64,000 nucleotides of DNA from Apostichopus japonicus (taxonomy: Eukaryota; Echinodermata; Holothuroidea; Aspidochirotida; Stichopodidae), in contig NC_092563.1 of assembly GCF_037975245.1 (NCBI RefSeq), forward strand, positions 5,955,501-6,019,500. The letters run 5' to 3'. Positions 12,901 to 22,439 of the stretch are shown in pieces. The translations under genes were made by a program, and so were the position numbers. Numbering within the stretch: the first letter of the stretch is position 1; each line of letters opens with the position of its first letter. The notes under the pieces were generated by a model. The model did not search any database. It saw only the letters and a program-made list of their open reading frames with translations, and had not been told where the DNA came from.

Positions 12901-12943
12901 AGCATCGTCTCCTCACGGTGGCGACTTTACACCAGTTGAGTAA
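6851..12943 (+). CDS. SRCR-EGF single-pass membrane protein, complete five-exon gene
   Basis: Exons 6851-6974, 8047-8200, 9323-9504, 11078-11200 and 12309-12943 join to 1218 nt, 405 residues plus stop, with matching phases at every junction (1, 2, 1, 1). Order: signal peptide (about 1-36), one SRCR domain (about 48-153), one EGF domain with six cysteines (about 155-192), a membrane span ([20 protein letters not shown], about 200-220) and a long cytoplasmic tail. The SRCR domain is split after CRQLGFR, as expected for group A SRCR domains (two exons); group B domains use one. The tail has [15 protein letters not shown] (a PPxY motif for WW domains of Nedd4-type ligases) and NPDYDNNAF (NPxY class, PTB/endocytosis). 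Such proteins usually act in recognition or adhesion at the cell surface; ligand unknown. The first exon is the least certain part. Confidence 0.75.
6975..8046 (+). other. Intron 1 of the SRCR-EGF gene
   Basis: About 1.1 kb with G-rich tracts (7260-7330 and 7795-7835). The GGGGTA-like triplet near 7815 is a short simple repeat. No exon seen. Confidence 0.5.
8047..8200 (+). CDS. SRCR domain, first half (exon 2)
   Basis: Acceptor ccacacag ends at 8046; donor gtaagt starts at 8201. The peptide carries the SRCR core: [23 protein letters not shown] and VVCRQLGF. Two cysteines fall outside the group A set, one in ENTCDGN before the domain and one in IEVCYAG, where this position is usually non-cysteine. 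Confidence 0.9.
8201..9322 (+). other. Intron 2 of the SRCR-EGF gene
   Basis: About 1.1 kb, nothing coding seen. A short ATCAACAG-type motif recurs at 9209-9290 as a degenerate local repeat. Confidence 0.5.
9323..9504 (+). CDS. SRCR domain, second half (exon 3)
   Basis: Acceptor ttaacacag ends at 9322; donor gtaagt at 9505. The peptide has [34 protein letters not shown]: the LDDV.C.G, HNC.H.EDVGV.C signature of the second half of an SRCR domain. Confidence 0.9.
9505..11077 (+). other. Intron 3 of the SRCR-EGF gene
   Basis: About 1.6 kb. Contains a poly-G tract of about 16 bases (9713-9728) and a short TA run near 9757-9776. No exon or complete mobile element recognised. Confidence 0.5.
11078..11200 (+). 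CDS. EGF-like domain (exon 4) of the SRCR-EGF gene
   Basis: Acceptor gtgctag ends at 11077; donor gtgaga at 11201. Six cysteines in EGF spacing: [33 protein letters not shown]. The C-x-C-x5-G-x2-C ending is typical. Phase 1 on both sides. Confidence 0.88.
11201..12308 (+). other. Intron 4 of the SRCR-EGF gene, carrying a hAT-like element
   Basis: About 1.1 kb, one third of it the non-autonomous DNA transposon at 11567-11891. The stretch just before the next exon is open in the exon frame but precedes a good acceptor (ttcaccag), so it is read as intron. Confidence 0.5.
11567..11891. mobile_element. hAT-like non-autonomous DNA transposon (325 bp)
   Basis: Perfect 14-bp terminal inverted repeats, caggcgcgtagcca at 11567-11580 and its reverse complement at 11878-11891, flanked by the exact 8-bp target duplication cctcgtgg (11559-11566 and 11892-11899). 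An 8-bp duplication and a CAGG-type terminus fit the hAT superfamily. No transposase. Confidence 0.85.
12309..12943 (+). CDS. Membrane span and cytoplasmic tail (exon 5) of the SRCR-EGF gene
   Basis: After the acceptor ttcaccag (ending 12308) the frame gives YNTTSV, a 20-residue hydrophobic span, the basic stop-transfer [10 protein letters not shown], and about 180 tail residues rich in Ser, Thr, Asn and Pro. Tail motifs include [17 protein letters not shown] and NPDYDNNAF. The stop TAA (12941-12943) overlaps AATAAA at 12942-12947. Confidence 0.9.
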
Positions 12944-13680
12944 TAAAAGAGTGTTTCAACATTTTTATTGAAGAGAATAGAAAAAGGTTATAATTTTGTA
13001 CTGGTTTAAAATGATGGCGTTTGTTTTACTGCAGTGGTTTATAGTTGCAATAATCTAAATCTTTAATTGTTTTATATGAAACTTTGCACAAAAAAAACAA
13101 AAAAAACGATGCGGGAGGTGATGTGATGGGTGGCATTTTTATTTATCTTTCTGTTGTTTTGGTGGAAGAAATTCGTTGGTCTTAGCTATTATTTGGGGGA
13201 AAGATGTGGGGAGGGTGGGGTAGGGAGTTGGGGGTTCAGCAGTCACACCAACATTTAAGAGAACCCTTTATAGAAAACACTGATAATTAGACAAAACAAT
13301 AAACTAAGGAATCATGTCATCTGTTGGTAGCTTTATTTATTTCACTCATTTAAGCATCTCTACCACAACCTACAAGTTAAGGAAAAAAATATGCACATGA
13401 ACCAGAAAATCAGGCAATTCTTGACACTTATCCGTCCCAATTATCGTGAGAACAGCCTAATGGCCAGTTGTATCAAAACGCAAACAACAGGAACTTGCAA
13501 TAACGTGAATATGAGGTTTGAATACTAATATAAGTTAAGTATCATAAGATTCGGATAAACATAGATAAAAAAATGTTGCGGTATAGGCTGCACATGTTGT
13601 TGGGGTAGGCTGTTATATGTTGTGCTAGACATTACAGTAAAGCCTGTACTATTTACAGTATATCCAACTCAGAATTTCAA
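12944..13680. other. 3' flank / possible 3' UTR of the SRCR-EGF gene
   Basis: No coding signal. AATAAA occurs right at the stop codon and another AATAAA at about 13298-13303, the more plausible poly(A) signal because it leaves a UTR of normal length. Confidence 0.4.
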
Positions 13681-13688
13681 AGGTGAGG

Positions 13689-14347
13689 GCAAGGGCGGCG
13701 GAACCGGGGGGCACAGGGGGCACGTGCCCCCCACTTTTCCTCAGGGTTAAAAATGTGCCCTTTTTCTACATAAAAATTAAGGTGTCTCAAGTTAGCAAGA
13801 GGCCAGGGAACCAGAATGAAGACTCGGGAAGGGCCGCTTCCGGCCATCTGAGGGGTTTGTAAAACCAAAATTTTTCTTGTACGCTCCGCGCCAACTGATG
13901 GTGGCGCTCCGCTCAGATAGTCGTACATACAACTTTGCAAATGCTGGCTACGCCCCTGACTTTTAATGAATATATGTGGGTCAAACTCAAAGCTATTTCG
14001 AATGGAAACAATTTGTTAAGATATTAACAAGAAATAAACTCTAATTCGGAAGATTCCTACATTAGCAACTAGCATGATTTCACCTCATTTGTCTCAATAG
14101 AAAACTTGTTCCCTGTTTCCCAATTTGCACATTGGATATTGCAGTGCTAGTATAGTAGTGCTAGTATTTTCCTTCAGGGGGGGGGGGGGGATGGAGTGAT
14201 GTGTATACGCAAATAAGATAATACAATAAGAGATATAAAGGGTACTAAAGGGTACTAAATATCAGGCTACATCAGTCCAATCGAATTTCTGCAAAGTGCC
14301 CTTTGATGTCGGTGCCCCCCAGATTAAAAGTGCTTCCGCCGCCCTTG
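13689..14347. mobile_element. hAT-like non-autonomous DNA transposon (659 bp)
   Basis: Perfect 14-bp inverted termini, caagggcggcggaa at 13689-13702 and its complement at 14334-14347, with an exact 8-bp target duplication ggtgaggg (13681-13688 and 14348-14355). The interior (about 13840-13935) shares sequence with the elements near 11700-11810, 17640-17760 and 63470-63570. No transposase. Confidence 0.82.
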
Positions 14348-14355
14348 GGTGAGGG

Positions 14356-16839
14356 AGGGGGGGGGGGTTAGTAGGTGCATGATACTTTATGAAAATGCAT
14401 CTGCAGGGCCTTTAGGGAGTGGTCTTGTTCTTCCCAGATTCCCGATATGTCGAAACAGTAGGCCCTATATGAAATCTTAAAATAAATCCATATTTTCGTA
14501 CAATACATATACGTGTTACGGTATGGCCAATTTAGGTGTGACTGAATTTGTACCACGTGGTATCGGAACCGGAACTGAGACAACCCATACGATATTCCTC
14601 TGTTGTTTTTTGTGATGGCTCTCCGAGGTGGGGGGGGGCGGGATCTGGGTCTGGCCATAGGAAAAAATATGTCACATTGCGCTCTTAATTTTTTTCTGAA
14701 GGATATGGATAAAATGAGTATAAATTATTCTTTATACCACATGTTCCCTGATCCCCAAATTGACCACAGGAGTAGGAATGTAGTCCCCTCGAATCGCAAT
14801 TCTCCTCTGTAGGCGTGTGGCTCTGAGGCCCGGTATTACTTTATGTTATGTATCTATGTATCTGATTTGATCCATTTGAATGTTGGCCTTTTCATATGGC
14901 CAGCCGCTATTAGGAAGTCGTTAACACAGACATGATAATATTTTGAAAATGATTTATTCCGACAGTTTTCTTTAAAAAAAAACTATGTTCTTTTAATTCC
15001 GTGTGATTTCTATCAGGCCAATGATTATTATGGTGAAACAAAAAAATATATAATTTCGGAGCGCTGTTAATGCAAGATCCGCCAAAGTTGAATTTCACAA
15101 GAGTTCCTTCCACTTGATAAATCACAGTGTTATAACCGTAACCGTTATATGCATAGCGGGGAGGGGGGGTCCAGGGTTTAATCCAGGAAGGGGAGTGGCC
15201 CTGTGGTCATTGAAGTCCCCATGGAGGGAGTTTGGAAGCATCCACAGCCAGAAGAAACTAGCACTGCTTAAAACTATTATAACTTTTAAAAGCTAACATT
15301 TTGATATTTACACCGCCTGCATCATGGATATATTAAACGACATCGTAAATAAATAAAATGGAACACGTAACACTGAACTTGAAAGTAAGAGAACTCATTT
15401 ATAAACGTGCGTATACGCTTTACAAACGCGCAAACAGAATGTCCTCATGCATATTCATTGTTTGATTTGAAAAAAAAGCGTTTTAGATTCTGGGCAGAGC
15501 AACATAGAGTCTCACATAAAATACTGTAAGATAAATATATCGTACTAATGAGAATATGGAACAGTTTTGGCGGTTATCGAAAAGCATCGGCAGTAATATT
15601 TCGGCTGTATTGAGGGAAGGTATCTCGGTATCTGGAACTGGAAGGGAGACGAAGAAAAGAACAAGATGAAAGGATGTAAGAATGACATCATTAGTCAAAT
15701 TCGACAAAAAAGTCATCATATGCAAAATATAAATATTTTTTTTTAAATGAACGTTTAATTTTTTTTAATGATTGTTTAATTTTTTGACTGTCAATAAGTC
15801 TAGTCTACCGAGAGAAATATTACGGAACATTGACCAAAGGCCGAATCGAACGCTTAGTTTTGACAGGGTCGAGTCTAGGTAAAGCGGGCACACTTTATAA
15901 TAGCACTTTGCACTGTATAATAGAAACAGCACTTTACACTTTATGATAGCATATTGAGGGAAATTCGAATGAGTCTATTCACAGAATATTGTCATATACA
16001 TATCATGTGTGACGCCAGATATGTTACCTTTGTCACATGAATGTTAATTGCTGGAAATGCTGGGATTGCTTGAACTTGCTCTAGACTAGAGTACCAAATG
16101 TGATGCTGAATCCCAAGCATTCCGACTGCTCGTTCGGACTAATCTCGACAATTAACCAACTAATTTATAATTTTGATTTTCCATCAATTTCAATCCTCTT
16201 TATTTTCGAACCATCTGTACCTTGATTTTGTTCATGCTCTTTAACATAGCCTACAAAATAACATAAATATATTGAACACAATGATCCCATATATATCTAG
16301 AAATATATACCATAACAGGTATTTCAATGGTTTTAAGTCAATTAGACGCTTCCCCAAGAAATTTTAGACTGTTAGATATAAATGTACATTATTCTAATTG
16401 AAAAGTCACCCATTTTCGTAGTCGGGTGGCGAAAACTCAACAACTTGATCCATCCCTCACCTGTAACCATGGGATCATGACGCAGCTAAGACAAAAATGA
16501 AACTGAGGGCGCTATACTCACAATATATTAGCTGGTACGGGTCTTTGTCCATGTTGGTCTAGCATTGGTTCTTGCCTGAATGTGTACTGTGTAATATAAA
16601 TATAATACATATAACTTTTTTTCCCCCGTTTTTGCAGTCTTGACTTGAAAGATTTTGAAAGTAAGGGAAGGGTCGAAAAAACATGAAGATAAAGTAAAGA
16701 AAAAATGAATTACAATAAATGAAATAAACTGATAGTGAAAGTAAGTTTATATCAATGTCGGCCCCAAATATGGATAGTTTAGACTAAATAATAAATACTT
16801 ATTAAAGGAGTGATACCAATTCAAGGAGTACTAACTCAA
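14356..16839. other. Intergenic region, nothing assigned
   Basis: AT-rich with G-runs near 14356-14367 and 14629-14640. A short + frame near 15554-15670 starting MEQFWRLSK is followed by possible donors but no partner exon was found, so it is not annotated. Confidence 0.4.
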
Positions 16840-17075
16840 GGAGTGTTAGCTCAGTGGTTAACGCCGGTGCCTTTCAATCATAAGGTCCCGAGTTCGAGTC
16901 ACTCCAAGATTAATGTATGCCGTCCAGTTACAGAGTTGTTGACAATTGACAATTCATAATCATGGACGTTAAATATGAATCTAAGAGACTGACTTCGGTC
17001 AGCTTGCGGCTTTGATAAGCCAATGAGGCTTCTTCGCGAGTTTCTGCTTGCAGGAGGATCTAAAATACACACATA
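16840..17075 (+). mobile_element. tRNA-derived SINE or tRNA relic
   Basis: An A-box tagctcagtgg (16847-16857) and a B-box-like gagttcgagtc (16890-16900) are spaced as in a tRNA, and ggagtg at the start can partly pair with cactcc at 16900-16905. The acceptor stem is incomplete and unrelated sequence continues to about 17075, so a SINE fits better than a functional tRNA gene. Confidence 0.5.
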
Positions 17076-17596
17076 CATAATTATAAAACTCACCCTCCAT
17101 GTTCCAGTTATGCTTGGCTTTAAGTATCTGACAGCATAACCGGTAAACCTCAGTTCGCCTGAAGGATGAAAGTTAAATATTAACTCATCATATTTTCATT
17201 AAAAAACTATATGTTAAATGCGGATTATTTTAAGCAGTATTATTACAACATTGAGTTTAGTTTCAGTTCCAGTTAAAACTTGATATTTTCGTAGAATTCG
17301 GCCATTATTTTCTTTTTGGTCAAACATTAGAAGTTTGAAACATTTAAACTGTTGAAACACGATAACCCAAGAGCACAGACGTTATGCCCAAGACAGTGTA
17401 GCCTATCGCTTGAATTTAAACGATGCAACTGCATTTTTACCAGATCAATCACACGCATCCATGCTGAAATTTGTGTTTTTCCGGTTACGAGGCATATGGG
17501 AGCCAAGTTGTGAACCACACACTGTGCTCTCTCGTTAAAAATTAAGGTCAATTTTGATTGTTAACCAATTAAACGGTTACTTTTTTGGACTGTTAT
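17076..17596. other. Intergenic region, nothing assigned
   Basis: About 0.5 kb of AT-rich sequence without a supported exon, RNA gene or element boundary. Confidence 0.4.
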
Positions 17597-18440
17597 CAGG
17601 CGCGTATCCAGGATTTTCTAACCCGGGGGGCGCGAATTACTATCTAAGCGGAGCGCCACCATCGGTTGGCGCGGAGCGTACAAGAAAATTTTTGGTTTTG
17701 ATACCCCCCAGATCACCGGAAATGGCACTTCTCGGGCTTGAAAATGAGCAACCAGATGTACACTTTTGCCTGAGAACCAAGTATTTCCCAAAAGTTTTTT
17801 TTCCATCCATAACCTTTTTGAAGATTGTCACCAGTCACACATCATGTTCGACCTCATTGCATGTCCTATGGATCATTGCTTTTGTAGGTGATTCTACGTC
17901 ACGGCCCACAATATCCGAGAGCCCCACTTTTGAAGGTTTTAAGCCCATTATTTGTTGAGAATTTGAAAATTCACATTTCTCGTGAATAAAATCACTTCAA
18001 AACATACCCATAATGTTGCACAAAATTCAATCTATGGATAACCAATATAGAAAAACCTCCTTCAACCCTAACTGACAGGTCAAAATTGCACGAGTAGAGG
18101 AAAGTATGATGAATAATGTTGGTGAGGAAATTTTCGAAAATTCAGACAGAGTTAATTTATTGGTGTAGAAATATTGCAACCTCTTATAATGGCTATTGTA
18201 AAACTTGGTTGAAGGAACAGAAAAATAGCAGATATTTCCGATATCAGGTATATCGAAACCGAACACTACACACATAGGGGTAGGTCCCGTAGGAGGCGGG
18301 GGCTGCAGCCCCCCCCCCCGCAACCAAAGTTTTTCCAATTTTTTTCGGACACCTACTGAAAGAAAAATAAATAGCAATAAATAGCTTAAAAATGATCTCC
18401 GTGGTAATTAAAATAAAGTTCTAAGCTTGGCCGACATTAC
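17597..18440. mobile_element. hAT-related interspersed repeat, copy 1
   Basis: Starts with caggcgcgtatccagg at 17597, a variant of the terminus at 11567. The segment to about 18440 reappears in reverse complement at about 62720-63612, including the ggctgcagcc palindrome next to a C/G run (18299-18320; 62893-62932). The matching right terminus and a target duplication were not found, so copy boundaries are approximate. Reading frames in it are not supported as genes. Confidence 0.65.
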
Positions 18441-18499
18441 TACTGTAAAAGAGAGTTTTGTCATAAATGGATCTGTATGCTTTTCACCATCTACATAAG

Positions 18500-18800
18500 A
18501 TATTTGGTTGTTTACATTAGCATTTGGCGGTATACTGTGCAACTTTGACGGACCGTGCGGTACACGATGCCATGCAATATAATGACCGATGTTTGCTTAT
18601 ATGATATTGGCATCGATATGTTGAACGCGCGCTTCTTGCGCGAAAAATTTTGGCTTTTTTTTCGGGCAAGTCATTACAGCCCCCAAATCCAATTGGGCTC
18701 CTACGCCTTTGACTACACACATAGACAGTTTTTGAGGCTGTTCATCGTGGAAAATGCATTTCAATGCTCACTGATATGATGTTATATCTGCTCTTTGCTT
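18500..18800. repeat. Interspersed repeat segment S, copy 1
   Basis: About 18585-18800 is similar, in the same orientation, to about 62055-62280: both contain atgttgaacg, cgggcaagtc, gggctcctacgc, ctacacacatagacag and gatatctgct/tatatctgct. The stretch 18500-18610 resembles the inverted-repeat arms at 61979 and 62612. Confidence 0.6.
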
Positions 18801-18812
18801 TACAAATTCGAA

Positions 18813-19300
18813 CAGGCGTGTAGCGAGTAATTGCCTGTAGGCAAACTATCTAAGCGAAGCGCCACCATGGGTTGGCGCGAAGCGTACAAACAAAATTTTG
18901 GCCGAAAATGCCTCCCAGATCGCTGGAAATGACACTTCCCAGGCCTTGTAAGTTGCATCTAAGCATTGTCTATTTTGAAATTACTAGCGATGTCATAAAG
19001 AAAATTTGCTCGGGGGGGGGGGGCAGTCGCCCCCTTCCCGAAATGTTCCCCGACGACTCGGTCGAGTTCAAGACCAGCCACAGTTGGTTCCATAAAGCAC
19101 AATTCTACAATTGTTTAAGGCGTCCATACACACACACGCGTTATGATAGACCATATATAGTATTTATATAGATACATTAGTGAGAGAGGAAAAATGGAAA
19201 CGTCAAAAATGGAGTTGTCGATGTAAGGGGTAGGGTGAGGCGCACACCCCTTCCGTAATCCTTGATCTGTCACTGGCTACCTGTGTATATAATAGGAATC
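18813..19300. mobile_element. hAT-related interspersed repeat segment T
   Basis: Starts with caggcgtgtagc at 18813 and ends near tggctacctg (about 19275). The interior 18843-18950 matches the element at 11567-11891, and 19020-19300 reappears in reverse complement at about 61650-61895. No target duplication found. Confidence 0.55.
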
Positions 19301-19339
19301 AGCGCTTTAACTATGACTGTTCCTCTTTCTCTTCCCGAG

Positions 19340-19590
19340 GTCTTGGCTATCTTCTACTCCCTCCTTTCTCCTTTTTCCCTCTTTTTTTCTTTTTCTTTTC
19401 CCTTCCTTCCTCTCCTCCTTTTCTTTTTTTCCCCCTCCTTTTCCCTTTTTTCTTCTCTTTTTTTCTCTCCTCTTTTCCTTACCCGGGGGGCGCGCGCCCC
19501 CAACGCCCCCCCCTGGATACGCACCTGGTTATAACCGATTACCGAAAACAATACGTTTGCTACCCCCTCCTCCCCTCCCCTCCCCCTCCC
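19340..19590. repeat. Pyrimidine-rich low-complexity tract
   Basis: Long C/T-rich strand with interrupted T and C runs, broken at 19481-19530 by a ggggggcgcgcgccccc palindrome and ctggatacgcacctgg, a terminus-like remnant of the hAT-related family. A related purine-rich tract lies at 61265-61395. Confidence 0.7.
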
Positions 19591-19918
19591 CTTCCGTTTG
19601 ATTTTATTCTACTTGCTAATCTCAAACACTCATCTGTGGACAATTCAAACAACCGTTGATCATCTCGATCAAAACTTTAAAAGACTCGCGCACAAACATC
19701 AAACGTATGATGCCGGTAATCTGACCTAGTTTCGTATGAGGTGTAACAGAAGTGTTAGACACCACCATCGATCCCAGAAAATACACACACAGCTTGCTAC
19801 CGTCTGTAATTAGACACTAGTGTATACAGTCAATACATGCATGCAGCTACGGTCAACACCCACAACACAGTGTACATAGCAGCGATGGACATCTCAGGTC
19901 TAGATAAAAGATAAGGTA

Positions 19919-20034
19919 TCACGTTTCATTACTGTCTCCATGTTGTAGCGACAAGAAGAAAACTTCACTTGCAAGCAACGGAAAGTTACTTTTTTTCAGA
20001 GGGCAGCACGCGGTTTGGGGCGAGTCTTCAATGC
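19919..20034 (-). CDS. Exon 5, probable terminal exon of the unknown small gene
   Basis: Acceptor atttaaag. It encodes [15 protein letters not shown], then [13 protein letters not shown] and ends DSNET before TGA (19921-19919). A seven-A run followed by gtaact allows an alternative donor at 19989, so the C-terminus is uncertain. Confidence 0.45.
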
Positions 20035-20227
20035 CTTTAAATAACATGTCCATTAACCGCTACAATTATAATGATAACTACTTTAATCACAAACAAATTA
20101 CCTTTTTTGTCTAAAGTCGAAGAACTGCTTATTTCTTTAGCTTTGGTCCAATCAATTTTTAAATCACTGGAAAAGGCAATAATAGAAATAACATCGGTTA
20201 TATTAAACATTAACAGCTGAGAAAAGG

Positions 20228-20322
<95 letters not shown>

Positions 20323-20367
20323 TAGATAGATATATATAAATATATATATATATAGATATATATATAG

Positions 20368-20408
<41 letters not shown>

Positions 20409-20411
20409 TAT

Positions 20412-20456
<45 letters not shown>

Positions 20457-20501
20457 TAGATAGATATATATAAATATATATATATATAGATATATATATA
20501 G

Positions 20502-20532
<31 letters not shown>

Positions 20533-20555
20533 GATATATATAGATATATATATAG

Positions 20556-20592
<37 letters not shown>

Positions 20593-20605
20593 GATATATA
20601 TATAG

Positions 20606-20638
<33 letters not shown>

Positions 20639-20663
20639 GATATAGATATATATATATATATAT

Positions 20664-20748
<85 letters not shown>

Positions 20749-22420
20749 AGGTCGTGGATAATTGGTTGTCAATAGCATAAAGTTTATGAATATTCATATA
20801 TCAGTTAATTCATACCTGACGTTTTCTTTTAGTATTTCTCGTAGTGATCTTCCGGTATCGGTTATATTCTACGTAAAATAAGATATAAGAAATATGTTAA
20901 TATGAGAAACATACCGTATCTATTATTCATTAACTAAATGTGAAATGCTATCGAGAGGGAAAACAACATGCATAAATGTACAATTTCCACAGCTTACATA
21001 ATTATACTGTGACGTCAATTGGGCAATCCTGGACAACATTTAAACGAAGAAAAATGAGAGCACCAGAATAAAGAATAAGTGTAGACTAAGAAAATCGATT
21101 GAGAATAAGAAAAGAAAAGGAATACACTGGGTTCAGCCAGATATAAAGCATTGATAGGCTAAAGAATGAGTATGGTATAGGGTATAGGTGTTGAAGCCTA
21201 TACTGCCTTTAAGGGTCCACATAATAACACGGTACGTGATCATAACACACGACTGTGAATGTGGGCCAACTTTTTCTTTTGCTGACCGGATTGAAATGTT
21301 TTCGCGGGCCGGCGGATTTGACCCACCGATCGAGAATTCCCGCACTGTAGACGAGAAACTCATAATTTTAAGATAAACAATTAACACATTGGTCTTACCT
21401 CCCCAGAGTAACGTTTGGTAGGTTGTTTGAAATGAGTGATGTTAGCATTGCTGAAATCCCCTGGAAGGAAAGGAAAATACAATACAACGGAGTTAATTTT
21501 CAACCGTAGAATATTCATTCCTTTCTAAGATGAAACCTATTTAACTTCACCCTAATATGATAACATGGATACAGTCTCGATGTATATAAGGGGCTGGGGT
21601 TAGTTGTGGAGATCAAGTTTTTTTTCCCAAGAAAAAAATGGCTTTTCAACCGTACAGCATATAGCCCCCAAAATATAAAATTAAATAAATCATATAAGAT
21701 GTGATAGTGGCCTATGTAGAATACAGTTTCAGTATATTTCTCCACATCACCTCAGTGAGGTATAAGAGATATTTACATGGTACATTAAACAATAATCCAG
21801 AGATTAAAAAAATGACAATAAACATATAACTTAAGAGCATAGTGAGTAAACTTAACAAAAGAAAAAAGAATGACACACGTTCTTTCAACGATTTGTGCTA
21901 AATTGTTTGAAAGGTAACAGGGGGGAGGGTAGGGGGGTGGGGAGCCGAGACTGGAAAAGAGTTATGCAAGAATATAGCTATACCTTTATAATAATAATGA
22001 TCATCATCATCATCATCATAATAAAAATAATGAAAATAATAATAATAATTATTATTATTATAATAATAATTATCATAAATCTATTGAAAAATTTCTAGAA
22101 TGTACTGTAAATTTTGTCATCAGCTCACTGTTTTGAAAAGAATGCCCATTTGTTTATATGTATGTATATGTGTCATTCTCATCATGTCAGTTAAAGTATC
22201 CATTGGCTATAGTAAGTATTGATTAATACTCACTAGGACCGATACTAGTTGTAGTCCTGCAATGTTCATCGGGTAGTTTATGCGCTGCAGTGTCCATATC
22301 CATTCTCCTGAAGGTAGGTAGTCTTGGATGGTAAAGCCCTTCCTTCACCGAGGCTAACATTACATTATTCATGTTTGGATATTTGTGTAAGTAATCTGGA
22401 ACCTCAGCAGTCGAAGGCAT
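19919..22420 (-). CDS. Unknown small protein, five coding exons
   Basis: Minus-strand exons 22420-22234, 21460-21399, 20868-20816, 20166-20102 and 20034-19919 join in consistent phases (1, 0, 2, 1) to 483 nt, 160 residues plus TGA. It was found by following splice sites; each exon is too short to stand out alone. The product starts [17 protein letters not shown], is basic and hydrophilic, and has no signal peptide, membrane span or recognised domain. Repeated Thr/Arg and Pro/Tyr patches (TFRRMDM, HCRTTTS, QPTKRYS) recall small ciliary and sperm axonemal proteins, but that is only an impression. The last exon could instead stop at a donor gtaact (19989 on the minus strand) and continue further. 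A 5' UTR acceptor at 22440 implies at least one upstream non-coding exon. Confidence 0.6.
20102..20166 (-). CDS. Exon 4 of the unknown small gene
   Basis: Acceptor attgccttttccag, donor gtaatt. It continues the frame with [15 protein letters not shown] and ends LDKK plus one base. Confidence 0.6.
20231..20744. repeat. TA microsatellite, about 510 bp, in an intron of the unknown gene
   Basis: Almost continuous TA with scattered GATA and AAATA variants, between coding exons 3 and 4. The long YIYI reading frames over it are artefacts. Confidence 0.97.
20816..20868 (-). CDS. Exon 3 of the unknown small gene
   Basis: Acceptor ttttacgtag, donor gtatga. In phase 0 it encodes [17 protein letters not shown] and leaves two bases for the next exon. 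Confidence 0.6.
21399..21460 (-). CDS. Exon 2 of the unknown small gene
   Basis: Acceptor ttcctttccttccag, donor gtaaga. In phase 1 it encodes [20 protein letters not shown] plus E, without a stop. Confidence 0.65.
21461..22233 (-). other. Intron 1 of the unknown small gene
   Basis: Holds an ATC/AAT/ATT trinucleotide tract (21991-22078) and a G-rich run (21921-21945). No exon. Confidence 0.5.
22234..22420 (-). CDS. Exon 1 (coding) of the unknown small gene
   Basis: ATG at 22420-22418, 19 bp after a good acceptor (tttttcttctag). Open for 62 codons plus one base, ending at donor gtgagt (22233 downward). Contains [20 protein letters not shown]. Confidence 0.65.
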
Positions 22421-22439
22421 CTTGAAGTATATATTTATT

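Noticed and set aside
15554-15680. Short first-exon candidate starting MEQFWRLSK
   Set aside because: An open frame of about 37 codons with a possible donor, but no downstream exon in matching phase and no supporting promoter.
16845-16911. Functional tRNA gene
   Set aside because: Promoter boxes are present, but the acceptor stem pairs only partly and the anticodon arm is irregular; SINE head or relic preferred.
17554-18377. Protein-coding gene in the overlapping frames here and at 63223-63655
   Set aside because: Both are copies of the same interspersed repeat in opposite orientation; the frames differ by indels and have no known domain.
19340-19590. Regulatory polypyrimidine element
   Set aside because: Low-complexity tract next to repeat remnants; a matching purine tract at 61265-61395 shows it belongs to the repeat family.
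20203-20797. Two overlapping minus-strand reading frames of about 190 codons (YIYI)
   Set aside because: Translation of a TA microsatellite; no start context or splice sites, and it lies in an intron.
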